Of a stretch of DNA of 64,000 nt, positions 28,536-37,358 are shown in pieces. This DNA comes from Chloroflexus aurantiacus J-10-fl. GTDB taxonomy: Bacteria; Chloroflexota; Chloroflexia; Chloroflexales; Chloroflexaceae. The number at the start of each line of letters is the position of its first letter. Positions within the stretch are counted from its first letter, which is position 1. Under the pieces are notes generated by a model that was given only the letters and a program-made list of their open reading frames with translations, ran no database searches and was not told the origin of the DNA. The stretch is from contig NC_010175.1 of assembly GCF_000018865.1 (NCBI RefSeq), positions 2,790,001-2,854,000 on the forward strand. Direction: 5' to 3'. The translations under genes and the position numbers were made by a program.

Positions 28536-29336
28536 TCAAACGAGCAACTCACGGGCCCGTTCGCGCAACTGGGCCGCGGCCTGACTGGCCCGGTCGGCTC
28601 CGATCAGACGGCGGGCTTCAGCTTCAAAGGCATCAGCGGCTGCCAGCATTTCGGCGGCAGAGGCGCGTGAAGGATCATTGACACCGGCGATGCGATAGGC
28701 TTCCTGCAGTAACACATTTGCGCCGGCACCGAGATACCCGGCAGCGATCTGCTCAAATTCTGGAGCGAGCGATTCGCCAGCGGCAGCTTCGCGGCGTTCG
28801 ATCAGACCACTCTGCATCAGTTTAGCAATAATCTCACAGGTACGGGCTTCACCGAGACCGCTGCGTTGGGCAATCTGACCAACGGTATGTTTGCCGTTGA
28901 TCATCGTCAGGACGCGCCACTCTTCAGCGTTGAGGCTGATCTCAACGTTACCCGAAGCCGGATTGGGCACCAGGCGTGGTACCATTGCCAGGGTAGGGGT
29001 TGTCGCTTGCTGTTGCGACCACGTCTCCTGGCGATGGATGCCCTCCATAATAATCGACTCATTACTGGCAGTAATTGTCGTCTGGGGCGATGTCACACCC
29101 TCGTGAAAGCGAAACGGCCCGCTTGTGACCGTGAAAAATGTGTACACCGCTTCCAGTGGCTCCAGACCGGGCAGTTTCGCATCAACAATTTTTCCATCGC
29201 GAAAGAAGATCCATCCGGTCAGCTTCTGGGTTCCTCGCCGGCCATCAATCTCAACACCGCCGGTCTTCTTACTCAGTTGCAACAACTGGATGAGGTCAGT
29301 GAGCGAAAACTCGCTCAAATCGCCTGCCAGCGCCAT
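28536..29336 (-). CDS. DUF4388 (PATAN-like) protein of the MglA/Roadblock cluster
   Basis: 266 residues. The N-terminal 90 match DUF4388: LSEFSLTDLIQLLQLSKKTGGVEI, then TGWIFFRDGKIVDAKLPGLEPLEAVYTFFTV and the FRFHEG end. A middle segment (about 130-195) has winged-helix character (EWRVLTMINGKHTVGQIAQRSGLGEARTCEIIAKLMQSGLIE), and the C-terminus is helical. DUF4388 proteins are found with response regulators and with gliding or polarity modules. It follows the MglA-type GTPase by 48 bases. Its role is inferred from context only. Confidence 0.82.
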   Translation of the reverse strand: MALAGDLSEFSLTDLIQLLQLSKKTGGVEIDGRRGTQKLTGWIFFRDGKIVDAKLPGLEPLEAVYTFFTVTSGPFRFHEGVTSPQTTITASNESIIMEGIHRQETWSQQQATTPTLAMVPRLVPNPASGNVEISLNAEEWRVLTMINGKHTVGQIAQRSGLGEARTCEIIAKLMQSGLIERREAAAGESLAPEFEQIAAGYLGAGANVLLQEAYRIAGVNDPSRASAAEMLAAADAFEAEARRLIGADRASQAAAQLRERARELLV

Positions 29337-29384
29337 AGCTGTCCCTCACCTTGTCTCGCGTGTGTAATATTGCCCCTGGCAACA

Positions 29385-29972
29385 TCACAGCTTGCTAATC
29401 ACGACCCGACTAATCGCTCGCAACGTCTCGAAGACCCCCACACCTTTGGTTGCGATAGCCTCGATCCGCGGCCAATTCATCTTAGTCACACCCAGGAAGT
29501 GATCCATCATTGCCACCGGAGCCAGGACATCAGGTGGCAGATCTCGCTTGTTATATTGCAACACAATCGGGAAATCGGCGAAGCGTTTATTCTGTCGGGT
29601 AATATTTTGGGCCAACTCACGCAGACTATTGATATTTTCCTGCATCTTATTCTTATGTGAGTCGGCAACGAAGACCACACCATCAGCCCCGTTAAGAACG
29701 GCGACCCGGGTGCGTTCGTACAGTACCTGGCCGGGCACGGTATAGAGATGAAAACGGGTCTGGAAACCGCGCACCTTACCTAGATCAAGGGGCAGAAAGT
29801 CAAAGAAAAGGGTGCGTTCGGTTTCAGTGGCAATCGAGAGCAGATCGCCCTTGACCTCTTTGGGTACCTGACTGTGGATGTACTGCAAATTGGTCGTTTT
29901 GCCGCACATCCCAGGGCCGTAGTAAACGATCTTACAATGTATTTCACGTGCAGCGACATTGATCAGAGCCAT
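29385..29972 (-). CDS. mglA: MglA-type small GTPase
   Basis: Ras-like GTPase controlling polarity and gliding in Myxococcus; this organism type is a gliding filament. The 195 residues carry G1 GPGMCGKTTNLQYI, G3 TVPGQVLYERTR, and G4 NKRDLP. The TVPGQ variant of DxxG, in place of a classical aspartate, is itself an MglA feature. ATG 29972 is chosen over the frame start at 29999 because MALINVAAREIHCKIVYYGP matches the family N-terminus. Two Roadblock genes immediately upstream are the expected GAP partners. Confidence 0.93.
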   Translation of the reverse strand: MALINVAAREIHCKIVYYGPGMCGKTTNLQYIHSQVPKEVKGDLLSIATETERTLFFDFLPLDLGKVRGFQTRFHLYTVPGQVLYERTRVAVLNGADGVVFVADSHKNKMQENINSLRELAQNITRQNKRFADFPIVLQYNKRDLPPDVLAPVAMMDHFLGVTKMNWPRIEAIATKGVGVFETLRAISRVVISKL

Positions 29973-30038
29973 AGATTCTCTCGCGAAGTCGGTCGGCACC
30001 AGGCACCGACGCGACCAATCAGCAGGGTAGAAGCGCGG

Positions 30039-30533
30039 TTAATCGCGGAACAGCAGATCAATGGTATCTTCCATCGATGTACGGAAAGCCGAACCGAGCA
30101 CTTCATCACGGGCCTTGTGTTGCTGACGTACCCGTTCGAGCACGGCAGCCAGTTCATCGGTTGCCTTCTTGGTAAGAACCTTTACCAGTCCAATGTGGGT
30201 GCCCTTGTTGAAGATGATACACAAAATCCACTGCTCTTCGATCAGGGCGATAAAGATATTTTCGCGCACACCTTGCTGGAAGGATGCCCGAAAATCACGT
30301 TCGCGCAAAAGTTTGGCCACTTCCCGCGAGGAAGCAAAGACGCCGGCAATTAGCGCGCCAAGGGCAGTAATGTCTTGCCGGTCGCCATCACCTTTCGAGG
30401 AGATGACCTGACCACTTTTGTCGAGGAGCAGTGCATAGTCGCTGCCGGTGTCTTCCACCAGGCGGGAGAGACACTCTTCAATATGAGCGATCTCTTCCGA
30501 GGGCACGATGATACTTGTCAACTGAGGATCCAT
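30039..30533 (-). CDS. Roadblock/LC7 (MglB-like) protein
   Basis: 164 residues with one Roadblock domain (about 10-110): LVEDTGSDYALLLDKSGQVISSKGD, the LGALIAGVFASSREVAKLL helix, and ILCIIFNKGTHIGLVKVLTKKATDEL. MglB-type homodimers are GAPs for MglA. It lies 66 bases upstream of the GTPase gene. It has a C-terminal extension of about 35 residues beyond the domain. Confidence 0.88.
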   Translation of the reverse strand: MDPQLTSIIVPSEEIAHIEECLSRLVEDTGSDYALLLDKSGQVISSKGDGDRQDITALGALIAGVFASSREVAKLLRERDFRASFQQGVRENIFIALIEEQWILCIIFNKGTHIGLVKVLTKKATDELAAVLERVRQQHKARDEVLGSAFRTSMEDTIDLLFRD

Positions 30534-30604
30534 CGCAGCCTACCTTCACGTCTGAGAGTGGCGGGTGTCGATGCGTTACTTTCCAAAATTATAACATACC
30601 ACTG

Positions 30605-30970
30605 CTAAATTGCGCTGAGCGCATCGATCATCTCGTCACGATGTTTGGCAGCGAGAAACCGCAGCAAACCGAGATCGTCACGGGAATTGGTGAGCAGCAA
30701 GAGCATGGCATCGCTGCTGATCGGTTCGATGATGACCAGGCCGTCTTCGTATTCGAGGACTGCCTGTACCGTACCACCTTTGGCGACTTCACGCCCCAGT
30801 GCATCAGCCATCGCCAGACCGTTTGAAGCAACAGCACCAATGGCGTCGATATCGACACCGGGTCGGGCAATGCTCTCGATCAACAGACCGTCGGTTGCCA
30901 CCACGGCGGCGGCTTCGACACTCTCGACCATGCGAAACCGGGTTAGAAGATCTTTCAGCTCACTGCTCAT
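30605..30970 (-). CDS. Roadblock/LC7 domain protein, second copy
   Basis: 121 residues, almost exactly one Roadblock domain: VEAAAVVATDGLLIESIARPGVDIDAIGAVASNGLAMADALG and EDGLVIIEPISSDAMLLLLTNSRDDLGLLRFLA. It is distinct in sequence from the neighbour at 30039-30533, so a heterodimer or two separate regulators are possible. It is 71 bases from the next Roadblock gene. Confidence 0.88.
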   Translation of the reverse strand: MSSELKDLLTRFRMVESVEAAAVVATDGLLIESIARPGVDIDAIGAVASNGLAMADALGREVAKGGTVQAVLEYEDGLVIIEPISSDAMLLLLTNSRDDLGLLRFLAAKHRDEMIDALSAI

Positions 30971-31048
30971 GCTGCCTCGCTCTGGCGCAGGAATTCATCC
31001 GCGCACTGGTATCTATTATACACGGTCGTTGAACCAATCCGTTTCCAT

Positions 31049-31345
31049 TTATGCTCCAATATCACCACTCAGGTTATTCCGATCTCGATCTTTCGGTGGT
31101 CGTCCGGTACGAATGTTGCGCAACGAATGGATGGTTGCCGCCAGTGCCCGATCAGCCCAACCATAGATGGTTGGGCGGCTCTTTTGTAATTCGTCGGCAA
31201 TTTGGGTGACGTTGGCCCGGTAGTCGGGATCAAAGGTGGCGAGATTGATCCTGGCTGCCGCAACGATCTGCTGAATCTCTTCAGGGGTCAGTCTGTGTTC
31301 ACGAATCAGCTTCTGGGCACGTTTGCTGCTCAGATTTACCTTCAT
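31049..31345 (-). CDS. small helix-turn-helix protein
   Basis: 98 residues. The centre (about 35-75, FDPDYRANVTQIADELQKSRPTIYGWADRAL) is a homeodomain-like helix-turn-helix of the kind used in transposase and resolvase families, followed by a basic tail (GRPPKDRDRNN). GAGGAG precedes ATG 31345. It lies 78 bases upstream of the Roadblock-MglA genes on the same strand and divergent from a sensor kinase, so it may regulate one or both. No specific family name is offered. Confidence 0.7.
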   Translation of the reverse strand: MKVNLSSKRAQKLIREHRLTPEEIQQIVAAARINLATFDPDYRANVTQIADELQKSRPTIYGWADRALAATIHSLRNIRTGRPPKDRDRNNLSGDIGA

Positions 31346-31790
31346 GCCGATCTCCTCGCCACAAACTGGCGGACATTTGCCTGCCCGGTAGCGGTCTGTT
31401 TCTACTTTTGATCACTGTATCCGTTGCCAGAAACAGGCTTTTCTGTATCCTTGCCGCCTGTTACCATCCACTGCGCTGCCGATACCTGTCTGGTGAGGGA
31501 TTTCGTCGTAATGGTGTTGGTTCACAGTGTAATCTTTTATCATCATACCACGTGTTATTGATATTGTCGAGTCGTTGTGTAAATAGTAACCGCCTGTTTC
31601 TGAGAAGCTGCTGTGACGTATCTGGTCGTCGGTCGCATGGGATGAAGATCAATCGTTAGCCATGGACTCTGACAGGGTCTTTATCGGAGTAGAATGTTTG
31701 ACAATGGTATTGTAGATCGGTTTAGTATGGTGTAAATGTTTACACATGTGAGTATAATCATCAACGTTCTTTTGCCGGTTCTGTGGTACA
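31346..31790. other. divergent spacer between the HTH gene and a sensor kinase
   Basis: 445 bases without a gene. The right end has a TTGACA (31698-31703), the dyad GTGTAAA-TG-TTTACAC (31730-31745), TATAAT (31753-31758) and an extended -10 TGGTACAAT (31784-31792) touching the start codon. Nothing is recognised in 31346-31690. Confidence 0.6.
31730..31758 (+). promoter_or_regulatory. operator-like dyad with -10 box upstream of the GAF-PAS kinase
   Basis: GTGTAAA and TTTACAC (31730-31745) form a 7-bp dyad around TG. TATAAT follows at 31753-31758, so the dyad occupies the -35 position. Confidence 0.45.
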
Positions 31791-33362
31791 ATGAGCCAAA
31801 TGACCGATCTTCGCCTCCGCCAGCGTGAATATTTGCTCCAGATCAGCCGGGCGCTCACTGCGCAGCTTGACTTGGGTAGTGTGCTGAATCTGGTGATTAC
31901 CTATGCGGTTGAGCTGCTAGCCGGCACGCTGGGTTTTATTGCGTTGTTTGACGAAGAGGATGGTGTCCTGCGCATTCGCGCTTCGGCGCAGTTGCCTCGT
32001 GAACTCTGGCCGGCCTTCGCACCGTTGCTACGCATCCCGATTGCCGATCTCGGTCGTTATGGCCCGCAGGTGCTGCGTGATGTTTCACTTGATGCCGGCA
32101 TTCCCCTCCGCCAGATGATTGCATTGCCGTTGACGGTGCGTGATACGCCGCTCGGAGTGATTTATGTCTTTCGCGCAGCGCTCAATGTAGCCTTTTCTGC
32201 CGACGACCGTCAGATTCTGCAGGATTTTGCCGATCAGGCGGCCATTGCCGTTGGTAATGCCCGTCTGTTTCAGAGTGTGTTGCGCGAGAAACAACATTTG
32301 AATGCTCTGATCGAGCAGTCGGCTGATGGGGTGATGATTATTGATGGGCGCTGGCGCATTACGACGTTTAACCATACGATGGAACAACTGACCGGTTGGT
32401 CGCGCGAAGAGGCGATTGGTCGGCCCTGTGCTGAAGTGTTGGGTATTCGTAATGCACACGGAGTCAATATCTGCCTGAACGAGTGTCCGTTGCAGCGCCG
32501 GCCCGACCTCGCCAATCCGGTAGTTGAAGGCTGGATTACCACGCGCGATGGCCGCGATCTGTTTATTCAGAACCGCTATGCACCACAACGCGGTAGCCAT
32601 GGTCAGCTTCTAAGTGCGATTGCCAATGTTCGCGATATTACGGCGCAAAAGATGGAGGAGGAGCGCCAGAATACCTTTATTTCGGTTATTTCCCACGAGT
32701 TACGTACACCGGTGAGTATCATCAAGGGGTTTGCCGAGACGATGCTGCGCCCCGATGGGCAATTTACGGTTGAGCAATATCGTGAAGCGTTGCAGGTGAT
32801 CAGTGAAGAGGCCGACCGTCTGGCCCGTCAGATTCAGGATTTGCTCGATGTGTCACGTATCGCTGCCGGTGGTCTGCGGCTGGAACGGAGTGATGTGGCG
32901 CTCCATCTGCTGGTCTCAGATGTTGTGCGCCGTTTTGCGGCACAGGTTGGCGAACGGATTGAATTTGAAATCCGGGTGCCTGATGATCTGCCCCCGGTCT
33001 ACGCCGATTATGAACGGATGCGGCAGGTGTTGACCAATCTGATCGAGAATGCTGTGAAGTATAGTCCGAACGGGGGGGTTATTCGTATCGGCGCCCGTGC
33101 CGAGGGCGATATGGCCATCGTCTATGTGTCTGATCAGGGTATCGGTATTCCCCCTGAAGAGCAAGACCTGATCTTCGAGCGCTTTTATCGGGTCGATACA
33201 CGCCTGCGCCGCGATCAACCCGGTAGTGGGCTGGGGCTGTTTATTACCCGTGCGATTGTTGAGGCGCATGGCGGTCGGATTTGGGTTGAAAGTCAGGTTG
33301 GTCGTGGGTCGCGATTCTTCTTTACCATCCCCCTCAGTCGACGGCAATTGCCCGGCGAATAG
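31791..33362 (+). CDS. GAF-PAS sensor histidine kinase
   Basis: Soluble kinase of 523 residues. GAF (about 10-165), PAS (about 175-300) with a cysteine-bearing NICLNECPLQRRPD stretch that could sense redox or metal, HisKA with the phospho-His in VISHELRTPVSIIKG, and HATPase with NLIENAVKYSPNGG, DQGIGIP and GSGLGLFITRAIVEAHGG. No receiver and no adjacent response regulator, so the partner is unknown. The start is 31791 or ATG 31800; the latter sits 7 bases after an extended -10, a leaderless arrangement. Confidence 0.93.
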   Translation: MSQMTDLRLRQREYLLQISRALTAQLDLGSVLNLVITYAVELLAGTLGFIALFDEEDGVLRIRASAQLPRELWPAFAPLLRIPIADLGRYGPQVLRDVSLDAGIPLRQMIALPLTVRDTPLGVIYVFRAALNVAFSADDRQILQDFADQAAIAVGNARLFQSVLREKQHLNALIEQSADGVMIIDGRWRITTFNHTMEQLTGWSREEAIGRPCAEVLGIRNAHGVNICLNECPLQRRPDLANPVVEGWITTRDGRDLFIQNRYAPQRGSHGQLLSAIANVRDITAQKMEEERQNTFISVISHELRTPVSIIKGFAETMLRPDGQFTVEQYREALQVISEEADRLARQIQDLLDVSRIAAGGLRLERSDVALHLLVSDVVRRFAAQVGERIEFEIRVPDDLPPVYADYERMRQVLTNLIENAVKYSPNGGVIRIGARAEGDMAIVYVSDQGIGIPPEEQDLIFERFYRVDTRLRRDQPGSGLGLFITRAIVEAHGGRIWVESQVGRGSRFFFTIPLSRRQLPGE

Positions 33363-33504
33363 CGATCCGTTCGGGTATCGGTTTGCGATTGTGCGTTGGG
33401 TTCATCACGTAAAGCTGGAACAGATGGACGTATGTTGAATTGACGATAACACCGGTGGTTATCGGCTGCCGATGGTTCCTGGATCGTCATGTTGCGCCGG
33501 GTGT

Positions 33505-34719
33505 ATGCGTATGGTGCCCTCACTCCTGATCTTGTTGATACTGGCTCTGATTTTTCGTCAGGCGGCGCTGGCCTTGCTGGCGGCGACGGTGCTGGTGAGT
33601 ATTGGTGTAGCTCGTCTCTGGCAGCGGTGGGCTTTGCAGCGCGTGGAATATCAGCGCACATTGAGCCATCTGCGGGCGTTTCCTGGGGATGAGGTGATCC
33701 TCACGATTACGGTGACCAACCGTAAACTTTTACCGCTGGCTCAGCTTCACATCTTCGATGCTATCCCCAGTGGTGTGACGGTCATTGATGCACCGGTGAT
33801 CTTCAGTGGGAGTCGGCAGAGTAGCCTGATTCGACGCAGCACCGGCCTGCGCTGGTACGAGCGGGTGATCTGGCGTTATCGGCTGCGCTGTGACCGACGG
33901 GGAACGTTTCGGTTTGGGCCGGCGCAGGCTCAGAGTGGCGATCCCTTTGGTCTTTTTCGTAGCGATGCGACGTTTGCCGCCGATGTCTCTCTATTGGTGT
34001 ACCCCCGGCTCTTCAGTCTGGCCGATCTTGGCCTGCCTGCACGTGATCCGCTGGGTTTGATGCGGGCATCGGCCCTGCTCCGCGATCCCCTACGGGTGGT
34101 TGGTGTGCGTGATTACACGCCGTCAGACCCGCTGAAAGATGTGCATTGGGCGGCGACTGCGCGTACCGGGACGCTACAAACTCGTGTGTACGAGCCGACT
34201 ACATCCCATGTTCTGGCCCTGGTGCTCGATCTCGATACATTTGAGTTCTACTTTCAGGGTATCGATCCCGATCTGGTTGAGCATCTGATCAGTGTCACGG
34301 CAACGCTGGCTCAACACAGTATCGGTGCCGGTCATGCGGTTGGGCTGTACGTCAATGGCGCACCGGTGGAAGATGAGCATCTGGTGCGGTTGCCGCCGGG
34401 GCGTAGTCCTCATCAGCTTGCCCAGATGATGGAGACCCTGGCGCGTCTGACGGCTTACTCAGTCTTACCCGGTGCCCGTCTGCTACGGCTGATTACGCCG
34501 GAATTGCATCCCGGCGCCACCATCGTGTTAATCGGTGCAGTTGCCTCCGATCCGATACGCGCAGCATTGTTACGCCTTCGCGAACTCGGTTTCCGGGTGG
34601 TCTGGCTCTTCTGCGGTGATCGGCCACCACCGGCGATACCCGGTGTTCAGACCCATTGGACACCACGGCGAATCGAAGAAACAGAAGCGATTTCCGTATC
34701 ATATACCCCAGGGGGGTAA
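33505..34719 (+). CDS. DUF58 domain membrane protein
   Basis: About 404 residues. An N-terminal hydrophobic pair of helices (LLILLILALIFRQAALALLAATVLVSIG) is followed by a CARDB-like beta region (DEVILTITVTNRKLLPLAQLHIFD) and the DUF58 signature RDYTPSDPLKDVHWAATARTG, then a von Willebrand A-like fold. DUF58 genes normally sit next to a MoxR AAA ATPase and transglutaminase genes; neither is present here. The start (33505, or 33511) is uncertain; the frame start at 33472 gives an unlikely Cys-rich prefix. Function unknown. Confidence 0.82.
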   Translation: MRMVPSLLILLILALIFRQAALALLAATVLVSIGVARLWQRWALQRVEYQRTLSHLRAFPGDEVILTITVTNRKLLPLAQLHIFDAIPSGVTVIDAPVIFSGSRQSSLIRRSTGLRWYERVIWRYRLRCDRRGTFRFGPAQAQSGDPFGLFRSDATFAADVSLLVYPRLFSLADLGLPARDPLGLMRASALLRDPLRVVGVRDYTPSDPLKDVHWAATARTGTLQTRVYEPTTSHVLALVLDLDTFEFYFQGIDPDLVEHLISVTATLAQHSIGAGHAVGLYVNGAPVEDEHLVRLPPGRSPHQLAQMMETLARLTAYSVLPGARLLRLITPELHPGATIVLIGAVASDPIRAALLRLRELGFRVVWLFCGDRPPPAIPGVQTHWTPRRIEETEAISVSYTPGG

Positions 34720-34749
34720 TCTGGATTACAGACAAGCACGCTTCGCCCG

Positions 34750-34758
34750 TGTTATACT
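34750..34758 (+). promoter_or_regulatory. predicted extended -10 of trxB
   Basis: TGTTATACT, about 80 bases before the trxB start, with no convincing -35. Confidence 0.4.
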
Positions 34759-34836
34759 CCTTCTTGCTGGCGGCGATGAAAGCGTCGCACAGTGAGATTA
34801 TTGTGTGAATAATGCTGTTGCAAGGAGACGGTTGAT

Positions 34837-35790
34837 ATGCATCACAAAGTCGTTATTATTGGCTCTGGCCCGGCTGGCCTGACGGCGGCGCTCTATGCTG
34901 CGCGGGCGAATCTTGAACCGCTGGTCATTCGTGGCCTGCAACCGGGTGGTTTGATTGCCACGACCAGTGAAGTTGAGAATTACCCTGGTTTTGTTGATGG
35001 GATTGGTGGTTTCGAGCTGGCCGAGGCGATGGAGAAACAGGCGGCCCGTTTCGGTGCCCAATTCCTCGACTCGCTGGTGACGAAAGTAGAGGTTGCCCAG
35101 CGCCCCTTTACCATTCATACCGATAGCGGGCAGACGGTTACTGCCGATGCGATTATCGTCAGCACCGGCGCCTCGCCACGGAAGCTCGGTGTACCGGGTG
35201 AAGAAGAGCTGGCCAATCGCGGCGTCAGCTATTGTGCCACCTGCGATGGCTTTTTCTTCCGGGGCAAGAAGGTCGTCGTTGTTGGTGGCGGAAACAGTGC
35301 GCTTGATGAGGGTTTGTTCCTGACCCGGTATGTCGATGAATTAGTGATTGTTCATCGCCGCGACACGCTGCGCGCCGATCCAATTTTACAGGAACGGGCA
35401 TTTAGTAATCCAAAAGTGCGTTTTATCTGGAATTCAGTGGTAGTTTCGATTAATGGCAAAGATAAAGTTGAGTCGGTGACATTGCGCAATCTACAAACCG
35501 GTGAGGTGAGTGAATTACCGACCGATGGGGTATTTCCGTATATCGGCCACGTGCCTAATACGGACTTGTTCCGCGGCATCCTTGAGCTTGACGAGGGTGG
35601 GTATATCGTGACCGATGGTCGTACCCGTACCAACATTCCCGGCATCTTTGCTGCGGGTGATGTGACCGATCACATCTATCGACAGGCCGTTACGGCTGCC
35701 GGCGATGGCTGCCGGGCTGCGATGGAGGCGACCTGGTATCTGGCCGAGCAAGAGCATGCCCGCTCGAAAGCAACGGTGTCGGTCGCCTGA
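34837..35790 (+). CDS. trxB: thioredoxin reductase
   Basis: NADPH-dependent FAD flavoenzyme that reduces thioredoxin. 317 residues: FAD-binding GSGPAGLTAALYAARA, redox-active CATC at Cys133/Cys136 in SYCATCDGFFF, NADPH-binding VGGGNSALDEGLFL, and the C-terminal FAD motif GIFAAGDVTD. AAGGAG precedes ATG 34837. It stands alone here; no thioredoxin gene is adjacent. Confidence 0.97.
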   Translation: MHHKVVIIGSGPAGLTAALYAARANLEPLVIRGLQPGGLIATTSEVENYPGFVDGIGGFELAEAMEKQAARFGAQFLDSLVTKVEVAQRPFTIHTDSGQTVTADAIIVSTGASPRKLGVPGEEELANRGVSYCATCDGFFFRGKKVVVVGGGNSALDEGLFLTRYVDELVIVHRRDTLRADPILQERAFSNPKVRFIWNSVVVSINGKDKVESVTLRNLQTGEVSELPTDGVFPYIGHVPNTDLFRGILELDEGGYIVTDGRTRTNIPGIFAAGDVTDHIYRQAVTAAGDGCRAAMEATWYLAEQEHARSKATVSVA

Positions 35791-35811
35791 CATGGTTGCG
35801 AATTTTATCTC

Positions 35812-35840
35812 TTCACAGAGGGTAAGGGTGTCGCTATAAT
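35812..35840 (+). promoter_or_regulatory. predicted promoter of the 84-residue protein gene
   Basis: TTCACA (35812-35817), exact 17-base spacer, TATAAT (35835-35840). Confidence 0.6.
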
Positions 35841-35870
35841 AAGGCTACGACAACACCAAAGGAGGTGCCT

Positions 35871-36125
35871 ATGACAGCGACACCCAATAATGACGGGCTG
35901 GTTGATGCTGGCGCACGGGAAGGTTACGAGCACCTCGAGCAAGCCTACATTCTGGAATATCTGCGCAGTCAAGGGTTGACACTCGAGCAGGTGCGTGCGA
36001 TGCCCGCCGATCAGGCCAAAGCGATTATGCGAGCGGCATCGCTTTATGCTTCAACGCAGATGAGTGTGGTTGAAGCGCGAGCGCATCTGGTTGAAGAATT
36101 GCATGGCGGGCCACGCGCATTGTAA
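35871..36125 (+). CDS. small helical protein of unknown function
   Basis: 84 residues from ATG 35871, which has GGAGGT five bases upstream; the alternative ATG 35865 lies inside that site. The protein is soluble and mostly helical (YEHLEQAYILEYLRSQGLTLEQVRAMPADQAKAIMRAASLYASTQMSVVEARAHLVEEL), with no cysteines or signal peptide. A good promoter and ribosome binding site support expression. I do not recognise the family. Confidence 0.8.
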   Translation: MTATPNNDGLVDAGAREGYEHLEQAYILEYLRSQGLTLEQVRAMPADQAKAIMRAASLYASTQMSVVEARAHLVEELHGGPRAL

Positions 36126-36201
36126 GATTTGACTGCTGGCTCGCACAGGGGGGAAGGCGGATTTGGTTATTGGCAGCCTTCCCTCGGTCTTTATGTTGCC
36201 C

Positions 36202-36891
36202 TTAATTCCCCAGTACCGCTTCTACGACGGCAACAGTGTCGCGCAGATCGGGCAGGAGTACGTCTGGGTTGTATTCGGCCAGTTCTGCCATGCTGAACGG
36301 GCCGGTGGCGACTGCCACTGTCCGCGCACCGAATGCCCGGCCACAGGCAATGTCGCGCGGCGTGTCGCCGATAATCACCACGTCCGCCGGTGTAAATGCA
36401 TAGCGATACCGCTCACGTGCCCGCCCTGCGGCAATCGGCGGGAGAGCCAGACGGTCGAAGTGATCGTCGCCATAAGCACCCGCTTCGACTTCAAGCCAGC
36501 GAAGAAGGCCAGTACACTCTAGCTTGATCCGGGCTGCCGCAGCGACGTTGCCGGTCAGTGGCGCCTGATAGGCGTGGGTCGAAAGAGCATGCAACGCTTC
36601 AACCACACCGGCAAACACGGTGGAGCGTGCAATCAACGCTTCCCGTTGGGCGGTGAGTTCGGCGGTGTACAGGGCAATAAACTCTTGCAAACGTGATTGA
36701 ATGGTGGCCTCGTCCACCGAAGGGAGACTCTCGCGGACAATTTGCCAGTCGGTTTTACCGGCGTATGAGGTGCGTTCGATCCGCACATGTGGGCCAACCA
36801 GTTGCCGCAATGCGGTACGCATGGCATTCGCGGCAATACCATCCGTCGAAAGCAGGGTTCCGTCGATATCCCACAGCAATAACCGTCTCAT
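36202..36891 (-). CDS. HAD-superfamily phosphatase (phosphoglycolate-phosphatase-like)
   Basis: 229 residues. Motif I WDIDGTLL has the nucleophile and acid aspartates near the N-terminus; a helical cap includes SYAGKTDWQI; motif II is LTGN; motif IV GDTPRDIACGRAFGA. It resembles Gph/YfnB-type HAD phosphatases; the substrate could be phosphoglycolate or a sugar phosphate. ATG 36891 fits the family start better than 36903. It lies 26 bases after the response regulator gene. Confidence 0.85.
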   Translation of the reverse strand: MRRLLLWDIDGTLLSTDGIAANAMRTALRQLVGPHVRIERTSYAGKTDWQIVRESLPSVDEATIQSRLQEFIALYTAELTAQREALIARSTVFAGVVEALHALSTHAYQAPLTGNVAAAARIKLECTGLLRWLEVEAGAYGDDHFDRLALPPIAAGRARERYRYAFTPADVVIIGDTPRDIACGRAFGARTVAVATGPFSMAELAEYNPDVLLPDLRDTVAVVEAVLGN

Positions 36892-36917
36892 TGTCACTCT
36901 CATCGGTGATCGTGGAT

Positions 36918-37286
36918 TCAGCGGGATGGATTATCTCCGATTAATTCGGTGATCGTTTGCAATAACTCATCTAAGTCGGTTGGTTTGGTCAGGAAGCGAT
37001 CAAAACCTGCCGCCATGGCCGCACGTCGATCACCCTCGCCGAGACCACTCAGGGCAATAGCCGGGCATTGCCTCAGTGTTGGATGCGCACGCAACTGTTG
37101 CAGCAGCTCAAACCCGTCACAATCCGGCAGACGCAGGTCTATCATAAAAAGGGCCGGCAGCGAGACCGGAGCCGCCAGTGCGGCAGCACCGGTAGCGGCA
37201 ACCGTTACCTCGAAGCCGTGCCCACGCAGAAAGATAGCGAATAACTGCTGCATCAGCGGATTATCTTCGACGAGCACGATCTGCAT
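36918..37286 (-). CDS. single-domain response regulator (receiver only)
   Basis: 122 residues, a complete receiver and nothing else: acidic pocket LVEDNPL, phospho-Asp in FMIDLRLPDCDGFELL, switch residue in ALSG, and Lys in FLTKPTDLDELL. It acts by protein contact, as in phosphorelays or CheY-type control; its kinase is not adjacent. A large inverted repeat separates it from gdhA upstream. Confidence 0.92.
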   Translation of the reverse strand: MQIVLVEDNPLMQQLFAIFLRGHGFEVTVAATGAAALAAPVSLPALFMIDLRLPDCDGFELLQQLRAHPTLRQCPAIALSGLGEGDRRAAMAAGFDRFLTKPTDLDELLQTITELIGDNPSR

Positions 37287-37300
37287 GATTCTCTCCCGTT

Positions 37301-37348
37301 GTGGTGCAATGAGGGAATGCCGGCACTATCGAACCCTCATTGCACCAC
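37301..37348 (-). terminator. 15-bp perfect inverted repeat after gdhA
   Basis: GTGGTGCAATGAGGG (37301-37315) and CCCTCATTGCACCAC (37334-37348) with an 18-base loop that itself contains GCCGGC. It sits 10 bases past the gdhA stop and 14 bases before the response regulator start. There is no T run. Confidence 0.6.
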
Positions 37349-37358
37349 CCACGTTGCT

